Below the pieces are notes generated by a model. It made no database searches and had not been told where the DNA came from. It was given only the letters and a program-made list of their open reading frames with translations. Below are positions 10,201 to 21,962 of a stretch of 64,000 bases of DNA, piece by piece. Source of the DNA: Armillaria gallica. Taxonomy: Eukaryota > Basidiomycota > Agaricomycetes > Agaricales > Physalacriaceae. Positions within the stretch are counted from its first letter, which is position 1. Every line of letters begins with the position of its first letter. Both the position numbers and the translations under genes were made by a program. The DNA lies in assembly GCA_037576215.1 (NCBI GenBank), contig JBANDB010000002.1, positions 3,410,001 through 3,474,000 on the forward strand, in the 5' to 3' direction.

Positions 10201-13200
10201 GCAACTCACTGTTGCAGGATACAACCAAATCAACTTTATGAAACTCCATAACGTTGGAAGTCGTTCTGTTCCTGCACCCGAAGGTCCACCCATTTACCCT
10301 TTCCAACGGAAACAGTTTCCTTTGTACACTGAAGCTTCTTTATACCGAAAGCAGACCCAGCCTCATCGTGGTCCGCTTAACCACGATTATCTGAGGTTAA
10401 ACAAGGCCACCCATCCATCCTTAGCTGATCATATCATTCTAGGAGAGGCAATCATGCCAGCGGCAGGGTTCCTAGAGATCGTACGCCCGTTATTGCTTGG
10501 AAAGAATATTTGCGATATTGATAACATCTTAGGCGTTCGAATTTGGCGCGACACGTTTGATGGAGGTTAATATCAGCAGACTCTTGTCCCTATCATCGGA
10601 GAAGCCGTTGCGTGTGAATACCAAATTAGATGGATGTCACTGGCATGTAGAATCAAGGAGTGAACACAACGATGAGGTATGCGTTGGTCCTTCGCATACT
10701 CAGGATTCACCTCCAGCTCATTCCATTCAGAGTCAATTGCACGCGGAAGGCTATCTCGCCTTTCCAGAACCGATGGAAATTACCAATCTTGACATAGATA
10801 GCATTCGGGTACGCTGTGACCAGACAGTCGGCTCCAGTTAGCAAAACGTCCTGATTACGATTCCTCCCATCTTACTCTTTCACAGATTTCTATCCCTCGC
10901 TTGCATACGCTTACAATTATGGGTCTGTCTTTCAACGGGTTGAAGAGGTCTATTATGGACACGACGAAGCTTTAGCCAGAATACGTGGAAGTGATAGTGC
11001 CCTCGACCAGTAAGTGACTGGCACTAATTCGTCACTACCTTTTTCTTACCAGGTCACAAAGTGACAAATATTTCCTGCACCCTGCGATATTAGACGCGTG
11101 CTTCCATGTAACATGTTTCCGGTCCTTCCATGGCAATCTAGACCCGAACATATATGTTTTGCCCTCGCACATACAATCCGTCCAGCTACATCGACCTTTG
11201 AAGGAGGGGTATTTCCCGACCTCGCTTTATGTCCATTACATCATTCTGAAGTGGCAGCCAGGTACGGCAGAGACTTGTCGCCCGCATCACCATGTTTTCT
11301 GACCATGCTTAGATGCGGTTGTCTATGACATCAATGTGGTGGATGTTCGCGGCAAATTTCTATGCACAATCAAGGGATTCGAGGTCTCGAGCCATGCACT
11401 TTCCGTTGTTCCAGCGATCACTCAGCGATTCGACTTGACATCGGTGCCTACCTCGTTTCCTGTTGGCACTCCGAAGGTCACTAGTCCACTTCAAATTTGT
11501 CCCGGTGATATTGGTGCGAATCAAACATATCCCGTAGTGCGTGATTATTTCAAACCTAACAGCAATGCCTAACTTCAGGATCGTCTCATCTTGCACCATT
11601 GCTGGATACGCTGAAACAAAGGATCGATGAAGACTCAACGTTGCATCCAAAACGTGTTCTCAACTTCTTTCTTTCTGGTGACAGTATGTGAATATATATA
11701 TTTGATAGACACAATCGAACTGACAAATTCAGAATCCCATCTTCAGTCTTCCATGTCTGCAATATGCCAAACATTCCCAGACATGTATATAAAATATTTC
11801 CTCAACGACGGGAAAGAATTTCTCCAGCTGCCACCCATGATGACTACTGGCCGCGTCGGGACCATGAATTTTGACAACCCTATAGAATATCAGGGACCGG
11901 AAGAGTCATCATTCGACGTTATTATTCATACACTGGCAGATACTTCGATTTCCACAGCGGCATCGACCATCGTTTCCGTTTCCAAACTACTTATTCCCGG
12001 CGGCTACACCTTCCTTTTCCTCGGACCACTCCCTTCTGGTACCACAAGTTCAACAGTCAGGAAGTTAGAGAAGATCCTGCAAGCGACCGATACCACGATC
12101 TGTTCATCTCAAGAACACGATTTGGATGATGGATCGTACATGTCCATCGTTGCGCAATACCATCCTTCCACGACCGGGCGACCACTTTTTGACAAGGAGA
12201 AATCACTTCGTTTTGCCTACCACCATGGCGATGAAATACAGCTACAGCGTTATCTAGCACCGTTAGACCTTTCCAGCTCGTATGACATCTGGATCACCGC
12301 GGAGGAGGGTCGAGATGGAGATGAAGCAACTGGGCTCGTTCGTGTATTACAACGAGAATTCCCAGCATGGAGCATCAGAATTGCGACCTTTCCGCCCACC
12401 TTCACAGCTGGGACACAATTGGATCTGCTTTCTCATCTTCCGGCATTTCTCAGGCACGAGACCGAGATATTTTTTTCGCGGGAAGGAGATCCTTTCGTGC
12501 CCAGCCTGGTATCTCTTCCTTCCCCGAATGTCATAAGCAAGGAAGGCGGGGAAGCCCCGGATGACTGCTGTGTTCGCGTTCGGGTGCTGCACCATGTGTC
12601 TCACTCCGACGGAATCATTGCATTTGCAGGAACGATAAGCCAGGGAAATACGCTGTTCGCTTCCCCTGGTACTGTTGTGGTGGGGATCACCGATAAATCT
12701 CCTTCTGAAGAATACCTAGTGGTTGATCAACTCAGAGTTGCAAGAATATCCGATTCTACGGACTGCGAACGTGACTACGGAACGCTCTTGCTTATGCTCC
12801 CCGGCCTTGTGGTCGCGGCTTTGGCCCCCTCATTAATCACGTTTGGTAAAACTGAGCGGCTCAAGCAAAACCGTATACTCTTGACACATTGCAGCACCCC
12901 CACTGGTTACATTATATCTCAGGTCTACAACGCCCTAAGTGTTCCGTTTCTCGAGATAAAAGACGACATCGATGCCTTCGAGTTATTACAGCAGGGGGAG
13001 AGAGGCCAGTTTGACTTAATCATAACGGGTCACACAGACCTTGCCTTCTTACAAGTAGCTCAGCTGCTCTTGAAGAAAGGCAGAGGTAACCTGTTCACCT
13101 GGAGCAGCGGTGGCACCGCTCTAAAGACCATGTTGACCACTGAGCCTTGGTCAATAAGCGATGCCCTCTATGCAGGTCTAGATATCGCGGCGCGCTACAA

Positions 13201-15913
13201 CATCTCAACCTCTACCTTGGCCCCCAGGCCCCCCAGCATAGTGTGGCCACGTCAAACTCTAGTCACTCCGGTTCCCTCTTCAAAAGCGATAGATCGTATG
13301 TGTTACTCGGAGGGATAGGTAGTTGGGGCCGCACATTGCCCTTTGGATGTATCAGGCAAGTCGTGTCCCACTATATACGGATGTGTGATTCGGTTTTCTG
13401 ATTTTCGTACCAGCATGGAGCTCGCCATATCATAATGACTTCTCGCCTAGGAACGGATCGGTTGCGCGTCGAAGCGAATCAACACCAATCGAGGATCATC
13501 GAGTATCTTCGAAGTCGTAGAGACCTTACTCTGCGCCTTGAACGATCAGACGCATCGAATAAGGACGACCTTCACCGACTTTTGAATGGTGCACGCCCTG
13601 AGTTGGGCGGCTGCTTCCTTCTCACTGCCTATATTTCGGATCATATGTTCCTCAACATGAGCAAAGAGGATTTTTACAACGTGCGCCAGGCAACATCGGA
13701 CGTTCTAGAAGCCTTCCTTAACACAGTCGACTCAACAATCCTGGACTTCCTTGTGGTATTTTCGTCTGTATCTGCCCTCTTTGGGAATCCAGGTCAAGCC
13801 AATTACAGCTGGTACGTCACAAATGGTGGAGGGGTAATCGAAGAACTCATATCATCGTACAGTGCGAAATCTGTCGCAGATGGGCTGATTCGTGGGAGGA
13901 AGAAGGCATTTTCCTTTGTTTGCCCGCCTATCGCAAATACATCATTGCTTGCAGGCGCTCGTCGCGTTGCAACGTGGAATGTTTCAGTGCGCGGTATGTT
14001 CTTTTCCATACGATAAATAACCATCTGTTCATGCTTGCTTCAGAAATGTTACAGTGGCTCGAAGACGGCATGAACATGCTCCAAAGTGGTCAGGACTTTT
14101 GGCTGTACATTCCCAATTTCGACTGGTCAGAATTAACCAGGACCATCGGTGAAACACGACTCATTCGTCACCTTGTCCAATCCCACACCGTCCCCTCTGT
14201 TGATACTGGCAGCATTCAGGACGTCAACGATAAGCTAGTTCAAATCGTTGTCGAGAATCTAGAGATTTCACCCGAAGACCTCTCTTTAGAGGTTCCTTTA
14301 ACAACGTATGGCCTTGACTCTCTTTCTGCCTCGCGACTTGGTTTTGCTCTAGAAAAGTCTGTGAAGGTCAAGCTCAGCCAGATCCAACTTCTTTCTGGGA
14401 TGACTGTCAACGGATTACTATCTCGGCTCCATGGACAAGGAGTCGCGGGAGATGATGCACGGAACATGTTATGGGACAGGCTTCAACGTTATGACACCTA
14501 CGAGGCGGTTTCTTCCCCGCATTCGCCAGGAAGCCAATGGATATCCGATTCAACAGTTGTACTCCTCACTGGTGCCACTGGAGCGATCGGAAGTCACATC
14601 TTATCCCAGCTTATAGCGTCTCCCAGTGTAACTTTGATCTATGTCATGACTCGGGCATCTGACACTGTGTCAGCCATCGCGCGCCAAAAGTTGGCCTTTG
14701 AACGAGAGGGTATTTCTTCTACTGCATCTGATGAAACCAAAGTGGTCTTTTTGCCCTGCAATTTTACGGAGGCAAACTTCGGTCTGTCAAGTGCAGACAT
14801 CGATAGAGTAAGTCTGGCTGCCATCTGGAGCGGTAGACATGCGGCTGATCTCTTGCTTGAAGATACTATCAGACGTCACTTTAATCATTCACAATGGTAA
14901 GTCAAACCATGGTCTCTGCGAGCAGCTCGTCTAATGTAGCAACAGCTTGGCATTCCGACTTCACTGCCCCACTCTCGGCCTACGATGAATTGCTACAAGA
15001 AACTCATAATCTGCTTAGCTTGACTATGCGTTCCAAAGCAGCTGTGGATCCAAAATTTGTCTTTATCAGCACCATCGGGGTTTGCAGTCGTAAGTTGATA
15101 AGATCTGTTTCTCGTGGTTGATAGCTGACAATACCGTGATCACGATACTAGTCGGAGCCAGTCCTTCAGCTGCCACTGAAGAACGAATTCCATTCGAGAG
15201 TCTGGGACCACTTCAGGGAGCAGCCCTATCCGGGTACGTGCAGTCTAAGTGGATAGCCGAAGAAATGGTCAATCGCTTTGGGGGAAATACTGGATTACGC
15301 ACCTCAATAATCCGTGTTGGACAAGTTACGGGTGGGCCGTATAATGGTGCTTGGAATACATCGCAATGGGTTCCGGCATTGGTGAAGTCAGTGCAATTCG
15401 TCCGTTGTCTTCCCGACGGCGATGATGTGCGTACCTATATCTTTAATCTGGCACTCAACTTACTTTTAATGATCAATAGAAAATCTCATGGATACCTGTT
15501 GATCTCGTTGCTATCGCTCTCACAGAATTTGCCTGGCTAACGAAGTGGGGACATTCCATGTCGTTCACCCGCGCCCGGTAGAATGGGGAGTTGTTATGAG
15601 ATTAGCTGCATCCAAAATGAACGTCCCTGTTGTGGCATACGAAGAATGGATACGTCGATTGGAGACAGATATGGGTGTCAATGTGCCTTCGATGCAGGAG
15701 AATCCAGCACTACGGCTGCTTGACTTTTTCCGGCAGGGCACCTCGTCGTCTTCTTCCGTTGCGACTGACAGCATGGGACTTCTGGTCAAAGTAGCAATGG
15801 ATCGGTCCTTGGCGGTATCATCGACCTTGCGAGATAAAAATCTACGGCGTCTAGGTGAGGATGATGTTGATCGATGGATAGGGTTTTGGAAGAAGGAGGG
15901 TTTTCTTCTTTAA
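7207..15913 (+). CDS. iterative type I polyketide synthase with C-terminal thioester reductase
   Basis: Builds a polyketide chain on its own carrier domain. Starts MASAIAVVGISAELPSG; about 17 introns of 45-60 nt; roughly 2,600 residues. Domains in order: KS 7207-8880 (active Cys codon 7858-7860 in NTACSAS, His in VECHATGT, His in GNIGHTE); AT 9150-10110 (GHSAGE, Ser codon 9498-9500); DH 10390-11540 (HIILGEAIMP and LHPAILDAC); degenerate methyltransferase and enoyl-reductase regions about 11590-13260, without a clear SAM or NADPH motif; KR from 13300 (GGIGSWG, GNPGQANY); ACP (GLDSLS, Ser codon 14319-14321); reductase 14550-15913 (TGATGAIGSH; Tyr and Lys in GYVQSKW). The terminal reductase implies release as aldehyde or alcohol. 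Five frame breaks occur (near 10129, 10535-10566, 13274, 13325 and 15539), several in homopolymers; all catalytic motifs are kept, so I treat it as one gene with assembly indels. It diverges from the membrane-protein gene. Confidence 0.85.
13356..13413 (+). other. GC-AG intron in the PKS ketoreductase region
   Basis: The donor is GCAAGT, the usual context of the rare GC-AG class, and the acceptor is TACCAG. Removing these 58 nt joins ALWMYQ to HGARHIIMTSR, the standard first strand-helix unit of a ketoreductase. No GT donor nearby gives this junction. Confidence 0.8.
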
Positions 15914-16187
15914 TATCAGTACATCGGCTAGACAGCTCAGTTTCGTGATCAAATGAAGGCTTTAATTTTCAGGGCCCAGCCTCGACGTATAACAAACCTC
16001 AGGCCTAGACAAGCAGTTCAAAACAGACGACGACCGTGTAGTTATTAAAGGCACTAGATGTCGACGACACCGTTGTCGGTTGTACAAAGAATACTTGCCT
16101 TCTGAGTATCGCTGCCAGTAGACGGCGTCATACATTTGTTATTCAATTATACCTTTACACAGATAGCCTAAGTAGCACCAGTTCGAC
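15914..16187. other. short convergent intergenic region
   Basis: Convergent 3' ends of the PKS and the aldo-keto reductase. No further feature seen. Confidence 0.5.
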
Positions 16188-17613
16188 TCACGTAGGAACC
16201 ACGCCGCCCTTGACCATGTTCCAGCCAAGTTCCTCATACGACCAGCCGAAAACACTACCATCGGGCTGGTGATACCCCAACAGTGACTTGTGCATTCCAG
16301 GCTGCAAGTGAATGCCATTGACCTGACGAATCTGTGCATCAGACAGCTTCACGAGCTGACATAGGATTCATATGTGATCATGGCTGTCTCGCTCGAAGGA
16401 TGATTATGTACCTGAATATTCGCAGCCATCCTTTCTTCGTTTTCGCTCTTTGGAATCACGATCGTTCCACGTTGGGCTGCCCAGCTAATAAGAACCTGAG
16501 CGGCCGTGACGTGCAGCTCTTCGGCGATAGCTTTGATGGTGCTATCGTTCAGAAGGAAGGGGCCTTGTCCTAATGAGATGCAAAGTAAGTTCGGAGCCTG
16601 GTGGTTTCTTGCTGTCACAGACCTAGCGGAGAATACGCAGTCAGAGGTATTTTCTTCTCGTCGCAGTATTTCTTAAGATCCTCTTGGGGGAGACACGGAT
16701 GACACTCGACTTGATTGGTGGCTGGGATAACGGTACATTGATGGAGCAACTGTTCAAGAGTCTTGATAGAAAAGTTTGAGACTCCGATGGTCTTTACTTT
16801 GCCTGAGATAATCATCAGATCATCCGCGGAATCAGCCGAGGGGTAAAGAAGAACTTACCAGAGGCGAGGAGCTTCTCCATGTCCTTCCAGGTATCGACGA
16901 TGGTAGGATGCTCATCAGGCCTGAAAGTGAAAGTCTCTCCATCGGGTCCTTGAAGGCTTACTATCAACGATCTCTGCGAGAACGGATTTTTGAGTGTACC
17001 ATACCAGTCTTTGTTGCTTGAGGCCAATGCATCAGGTAGAGATCAACATATTCACAATCGAGGTCGCGAAGGGATTTTTCGAGTGATTCTTGAACATTGC
17101 CGTGCATGAACCTTGTTGACCTATTAAGAAGACGCATACGAAGTGGAAGAGACACTTACTGTGGGAGCTTAGTAGTTATGTAGATCTCGTTTCGTGGTAT
17201 ACCTGAATCTCGAATAGCCCTTCCGACCTCCGCCTCATTGTCTGTGAACTTAACTTAGACAAAATCCATACTCAGATAAGATCATGGCTTACGATATCCA
17301 GCTGCCTATGGATATGATCCATCCGGTAAGTGAAGGCAATAGGATAGTTGAGCGGCCTTACCGTATCGAAATGGCGATAACCAGCCTAGATTATCCAATT
17401 ATGAAAATGCAAAAAATTAAAGGCGGTACTGTACATACCTTGAGGGCTTTCTTGCACATTTCGTAGACGCGCTCTCCGCCTCCAAGCGTTCCCATCCAGC
17501 AGCTATCAAATCTCAGTTGATTATCACAGAAGATGAAATATACAGTACCCCATGCCTATGGTTGGAATCTTGGTTCCATCGTTAAAATCGACTGAAGGTA
17601 TGGAAATCGACAT
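16188..17613 (-). CDS. aldo-keto reductase
   Basis: NADPH-dependent carbonyl reductase of the TIM-barrel AKR family. Start [20 protein letters not shown] at 17613; stop TGA at 16188-16190. The catalytic tetrad is complete: Asp in GYRHFDT, Tyr in AAGYHNEAEVG, Lys in TTKLPQ, His in LMHWPQ. The cofactor-binding region shows KTIGVSNFS and later [10 protein letters not shown]. At least seven introns; one exon of only 13 nt (17293-17305) carries the catalytic Tyr. Relatives reduce aldehydes and ketones to alcohols, so beside a PKS whose last domain releases an aldehyde it is a natural tailoring enzyme, although a general detoxifying role is possible. It is convergent with the PKS and tandem with the halogenase downstream. 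No frameshift found. Confidence 0.85.
17293..17305 (-). other. 13-nt microexon encoding the AKR catalytic tyrosine
   Basis: Flanked by ATCCATAG on one side and the donor GTAAGCC on the other. Inclusion gives DTAAGYHNEAEVG, the AKR consensus with the catalytic Tyr. Skipping it would remove that residue and break the frame. Confidence 0.7.
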
Positions 17614-17925
17614 GATGACAGTCAGTCAGTTAATACAATGCCCTGATTCAAAACCAATCAGGCTTGAAAAGCGGTTACCCTGGTCCAAGTGTGATATTTA
17701 TAGAACCAGACAAAATAAGTTATGTACAGGACAAGTACAGTATTGTACAAGGTGCATCATCATCAAACAAAAAGTACTTAAATCACTTGTAAAAAAACAT
17801 ATAAACGAGGCGGACATAAATATAAAGTACATGTCGTCAACCGACGGCAGAAGTTAAGTGGGTGAACAGAAGATATACATAAGCACGGAAAGTTCCGTAG
17901 CTTCAACGCACCGCAGAAAGAGTAT
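17614..17925. promoter_or_regulatory. promoter region of the aldo-keto reductase
   Basis: 312 nt between the AKR start and the halogenase stop, AT-rich. It contains three GTACA boxes within about 27 nt (17724-17749), two forming a short dyad. No coding potential seen. Confidence 0.35.
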
Positions 17926-20185
17926 TTAGACTTTTTCGAGTCCCAGAGACCCCTTCTCCAGTCGTACGACGTAACCATCAAGAGTCTCTGACTCGAGGTT
18001 GTGAATGCCGTACTCGGCGTGCACGACTCTGCGAGCATTGATTTTGTCAAGCACCAACTTTGACGTTTGCAGGTCGACCTCGTTTTCTTTCTCAGTCGCA
18101 GGGGTAACCTGGAGCAGAGCCTTTTCAAGTAAGTTCGGATGCATAACGGGAGATGTAACGTCAAGCAGTTCTTTGCTGATTTTTCCGTTCCGGTGAAGTT
18201 TTTCATGCTGTTCGGGTGTTGTCGGATTGAAGAGGTTGACACAGAAGTCCAGGGATTTTTGTAGTTCGGTCTCGGAAAGACGAGTTCCCACGTCTGATGC
18301 ACCTTGAATGACTGTTATACAATACAGATTTAATGCAAAGCAGATCGAGCAACGGCAACACAGCTTACCGGGTCGCAAAAATGCGAATGCTCTGTCAAAA
18401 TTATTTTCGTCGACATCAGAGAGGATGGGCATGCTTTGGGCTTGGATCTGCTTGTAAGCGCTAAGAACAACGAGCTGGAACCTATAAAATATGAAGAATT
18501 TGAACTCGTCGATCCGCAAGACGGAACAAAGGGCCGCTGACCTTGTATAACTGGTAGCAACCCGGTTCGTGTGCCATTCTGCTGCATCTACTTCATTGGT
18601 ATCACCACGAAAGGAAGCGCATATAGTAGCAGCGGCGGATAGAGCAGAAGTCATGGCCAAGTGGATACCGCTTGAGAAGAGGGGATCGATGAATGCTGTT
18701 CACATAATGAGTCCACGCCAGGAACGAATAAGTAGGATTACCTCCGGCGTCGCCAACAATTCTGAAGCCATTGCCAGCATATGAGGGTGCAGAATAGCTG
18801 TAGTCACTCGCTTTTGCTATAGTCCCTTCCATGAGCATCCCCTTGTTGCCTATCAAGTCAACGAGATGTGGCGCAAGTGAGAGGCTTGCTAAGTAACGTG
18901 TAGTACTGTCCGAATCTGAATGATTGGGTGCAGGACCAGAGGGAAATGGCGATGACGGTATTGGGCGTTTAAGCTTCTGATTATAAACCTCCTGATTCAT
19001 CACAACACCCACAGAAGTAGTCCCATTGTGAAGGGGGATGAACCAGGCCCAGCCGGATTCGTCTGCGTAAAGAAAGCTCGTAAATATGTGCAAGCAGTCT
19101 TCTAGTCATGAAACCAACCAGTTAAAGCCTCGAACCAAGGAGAACCTTCTTTCTTCGTGCCAACCCCATAAGTTCCTACATCTTTCCAGTAACCCCAGAC
19201 GGCGATATTTTTCAGAGACAGATTGAAATGTCGGTTTTTTAGATATTTTGTTGACATGACGCCTGCTCGCCCGGAAGCATCGACCAGGTATTTGAAAGTG
19301 GTCGCCCCGGTAAGTTTGATTGGTTCGGAGAGGATCTCAGGGCTGTCGGTGTCGTCTCTAGGCCCTTTTGGCGATGCGGGAGGAGAAATGGGAGCGGGGG
19401 GCGGCGTATGCGTCCACGAAGCAGATATTGGCCTCGAAGGATCAGTCTGAGAGAAAGTGAGACTATTGACTCTGGTGAGCTCGTACACAGAGGCGCCGCA
19501 CGTCCGAGCATGGTTCATTAGAAGAAGGTCGAACTCGGAGCGATCCTAAAATGGCCTCAATTCCTGTGTAAGATGAAGGGACTCATACGTACAACATTCC
19601 ACGCGTTATTATTATGTCCAATGGCGACAAAATCGGTATCTGGGGAAAAGTTAAAGCACGTTTGAATGGCCCAGGATGCCTTCACTCACATCCTTCCTCA
19701 GCATGCTGCTTGAATTTGAGAGCGGCACCAGGCTAAGAGTCGCTGAACGTTAATAAACACCGCATATATGCGTCAAAAATTGATGTACCTTGCGCACAAA
19801 GCCGTGATTCGCGAGTTTATCTTCCGCGCCGATGAATCGCAGATAATGGCGCACCGATGGGATGAGACTCTCTCCGATGTGGTACCTAAGCGCGCTGCAT
19901 GTCAGAGCAATCAGCAAAAGCGGCGTTGATGACCCACCTGGGAAACTTGGATGCCTCGAAAACGGCAACCTTCAGCCCCTCTCGAGCTAGGGCGGCGGCA
20001 GCGTAACTGCCTCCGGGTCCGCCTACAGAAACATTAATCTCGGAAAGATAAATCGACGAGAATACAAGGCACCTCCAATAATGAGGACGTCAACATGCTA
20101 TGATGACGGAAAATGTCAGCGAACGGCATGCTCGTGGTAAGTAAAAGCATACCTTGGGTGGCAGCTTGACGTTTGGGGCAGACAT
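17926..20185 (-). CDS. flavin-dependent halogenase (ArmH-like)
   Basis: FADH2-dependent halogenase that puts chlorine or bromine on an activated, usually phenolic, carbon. Start [11 protein letters not shown] at 20185. The first exons give the FAD site [16 protein letters not shown], then [13 protein letters not shown] and the conserved Lys in FVRKPGAALKF. The halogenase signature WxWxIP is seen as GWAWFIPLH, which distinguishes it from monooxygenases. Later come GDAG-AFIDP (FAD ribityl contact) and the [10 protein letters not shown] helix. About ten introns, all GT-AG, and no frameshift. The nearest characterised type I recognise is the Armillaria melleolide halogenases, which act on free phenolic compounds. 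A proline-rich insert of about 25 residues (around 19360-19440) precedes the [10 protein letters not shown] segment. Tandem to the AKR and 4 kb from the PKS, it is likely the halogenating enzyme of the cluster. Confidence 0.88.
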
Positions 20186-20985
20186 TGAGGGAAGAATAGA
20201 GACCCAGCAGGCTGTTTAACGGCTGTTATATGCCAGAAAAAAGGAACCGGGTTGTATGAGTACCGGAAGCCGACTAGATTGTCCAGATGGTAGTCAGGTT
20301 TGAAGCTACTAGCGCTGAGGTACGAGCACCGGGCTAGTTTGGGATTACCTAAGTTTTCTTCGTTTACATGGGGAAATGTACCTTGGCTCATCTCAGAACA
20401 TAATGATACACTGCTTTCGAGCAGGTTATCATCAACGTAACAATATATTTGCGTCGGGGAACTTGAATATCGCAGTAAGAAAGAACTCTTCTTTGCAACG
20501 TGCCGAGTATTTCTGCTACAAACAGACTTTCCAATGACTCAGTTTCCGAGGACATCGACCGAGATTGTACAAGGTAAGGTCGGAATCGAACACAGAGAAA
20601 ACTGAAACCCATGCATAAAACTCTGTTCTGATCGGATATGAGCCTTCTGGAGCGTCATCGACGTTCTAAACGACCCACAGTAGAATCGTACCGCCGCTTC
20701 GACTTCGTTTATCGTCGAAGAACCAGTCGTGTGCAGACTTGAGGAGAAAAACGAAGGTAGTTGAACATTTTTCAAGAAGCAGGAGGCCCGAAGAGAAAGT
20801 GCATGTTGCTAGATGAAAATTTAGAGACACAGCCCTAATGGACACAGAAGCACAGACGCCTAAAGTCAATGCAAAAAAAGTCGAAGCTTCGGACAAGAGC
20901 CGAGCGAGTTCGTGGCCACGTGTGACCCTGTGACATAGTCAGATTCAACGCGTCAATTTCCAATTCACCCTTTTCCAGTACACTC
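20186..20985. other. intergenic, right edge of the cluster
   Basis: Divergent region of 800 bp between the halogenase and the next gene. Several minus-strand frames of 70-90 codons exist, but none resembles a known family or splices into a convincing gene. Likely promoters for both neighbours. Confidence 0.5.
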
Positions 20986-21962
20986 ATGGAAGAACTGATT
21001 ACTTACATCAAAGGAACAAGTCCCCCTTACTCTCACCTCAATAGTGCCAACGAATACCTTCGAGAAGTGTTCAGTAGGTGGCACCCTTAATTTCTACTGT
21101 TCAACTCAAAACCTCTGAAAACTAGGTTTCATGGACCAACACGTCGTTAACAAGCCATTGGAGGCTCAGCCCGTTCCCTTAGAGCTTCTCATATTTACTA
21201 TAGATCAAAGCGTCTCCCCTCTGTTCGTCATAAATGCTGAAGCCTACCCGAATTTGCTCGACTTGGTCACCAGTGTAGAGCAGTACCGACGCGCACTTCT
21301 GAAGAAAGTTGAGGACGCTATGGTGTGGGATAAGGCCTGCATTGGCATGGGACAGATGGAGGATGCTCTTACAAGTGAGGAGCGTGCATCATTACTCGAC
21401 CTGGCAAACCTGGCAGCGGACCAGCGGAAGCTCTTCATAGCGATTGTAGCAGACATGTGCAAAATGGTAAGTATCACCCGTCATCTAGCATCGTGCTAAT
21501 GCTCCTCGATGATGTGCAGGACATCTTCCACTTACTCCGGTCCGAAGATCACTATCTCACTGATGTGATGTTGCGGCTCAGCCAGTACTTCCCATGGCTA
21601 CCCTCACGCGGCAGTGCGCCTGTCGACTCTCCCCTTCTTTTCCTGCAAGCGGATCTTGACGAACACGAACGCGATCTCTTGCTGGAGGCTGGAAAATCAT
21701 GCTGCCAAGCTCTCGTCAATCTCTACGAATGGGCCAAGAAACAAAACTCCGACGAGTACGTTCTTACGTTCTCTTATCAATAGTTTTTCTGAATCCACCC
21801 CAAAGTCTACGCACTCTAGTCACGAAGAGTGATGAGATATCCAATATTATTCCCGAGTTTGACAAAGAAAGGCTGGTCAAAGCTATCCATCGCTATACGG
21901 ACGCTGTCAAGAACATGTATTCGACGCTCCACAAACTATTTCCACCTACTATCGGAGGCTGA
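20986..21962 (+). CDS. hypothetical protein, helical, unrecognised
   Basis: Four exons joined by GT-AG introns give a protein of about 270 residues starting MEELITYIKGTSPPYS. I do not recognise the family. It looks mostly alpha-helical, with alternating acidic and leucine-rich stretches (for example LLDLANLAADQRKLFIAIVA and VNLYEWAKKQ), no signal peptide and no membrane segment. The final exon ends KLFPPTIGG. It begins 800 bp from the halogenase and diverges from it, so it could belong to the cluster edge or to the housekeeping block to the right. The clean splicing and steady codon use support a real gene. Confidence 0.6.

Noticed and set aside
11627..13318. Separate 563-residue gene
   Set aside because: It is the central degenerate MT/ER region of the PKS with an intron-derived N terminus; the family layout continues across both ends.
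7207..15913. PKS as a decayed pseudogene
   Set aside because: Active-site residues of all key domains are intact and similar shifts hit essential genes elsewhere in the window, so sequence error is the better explanation.
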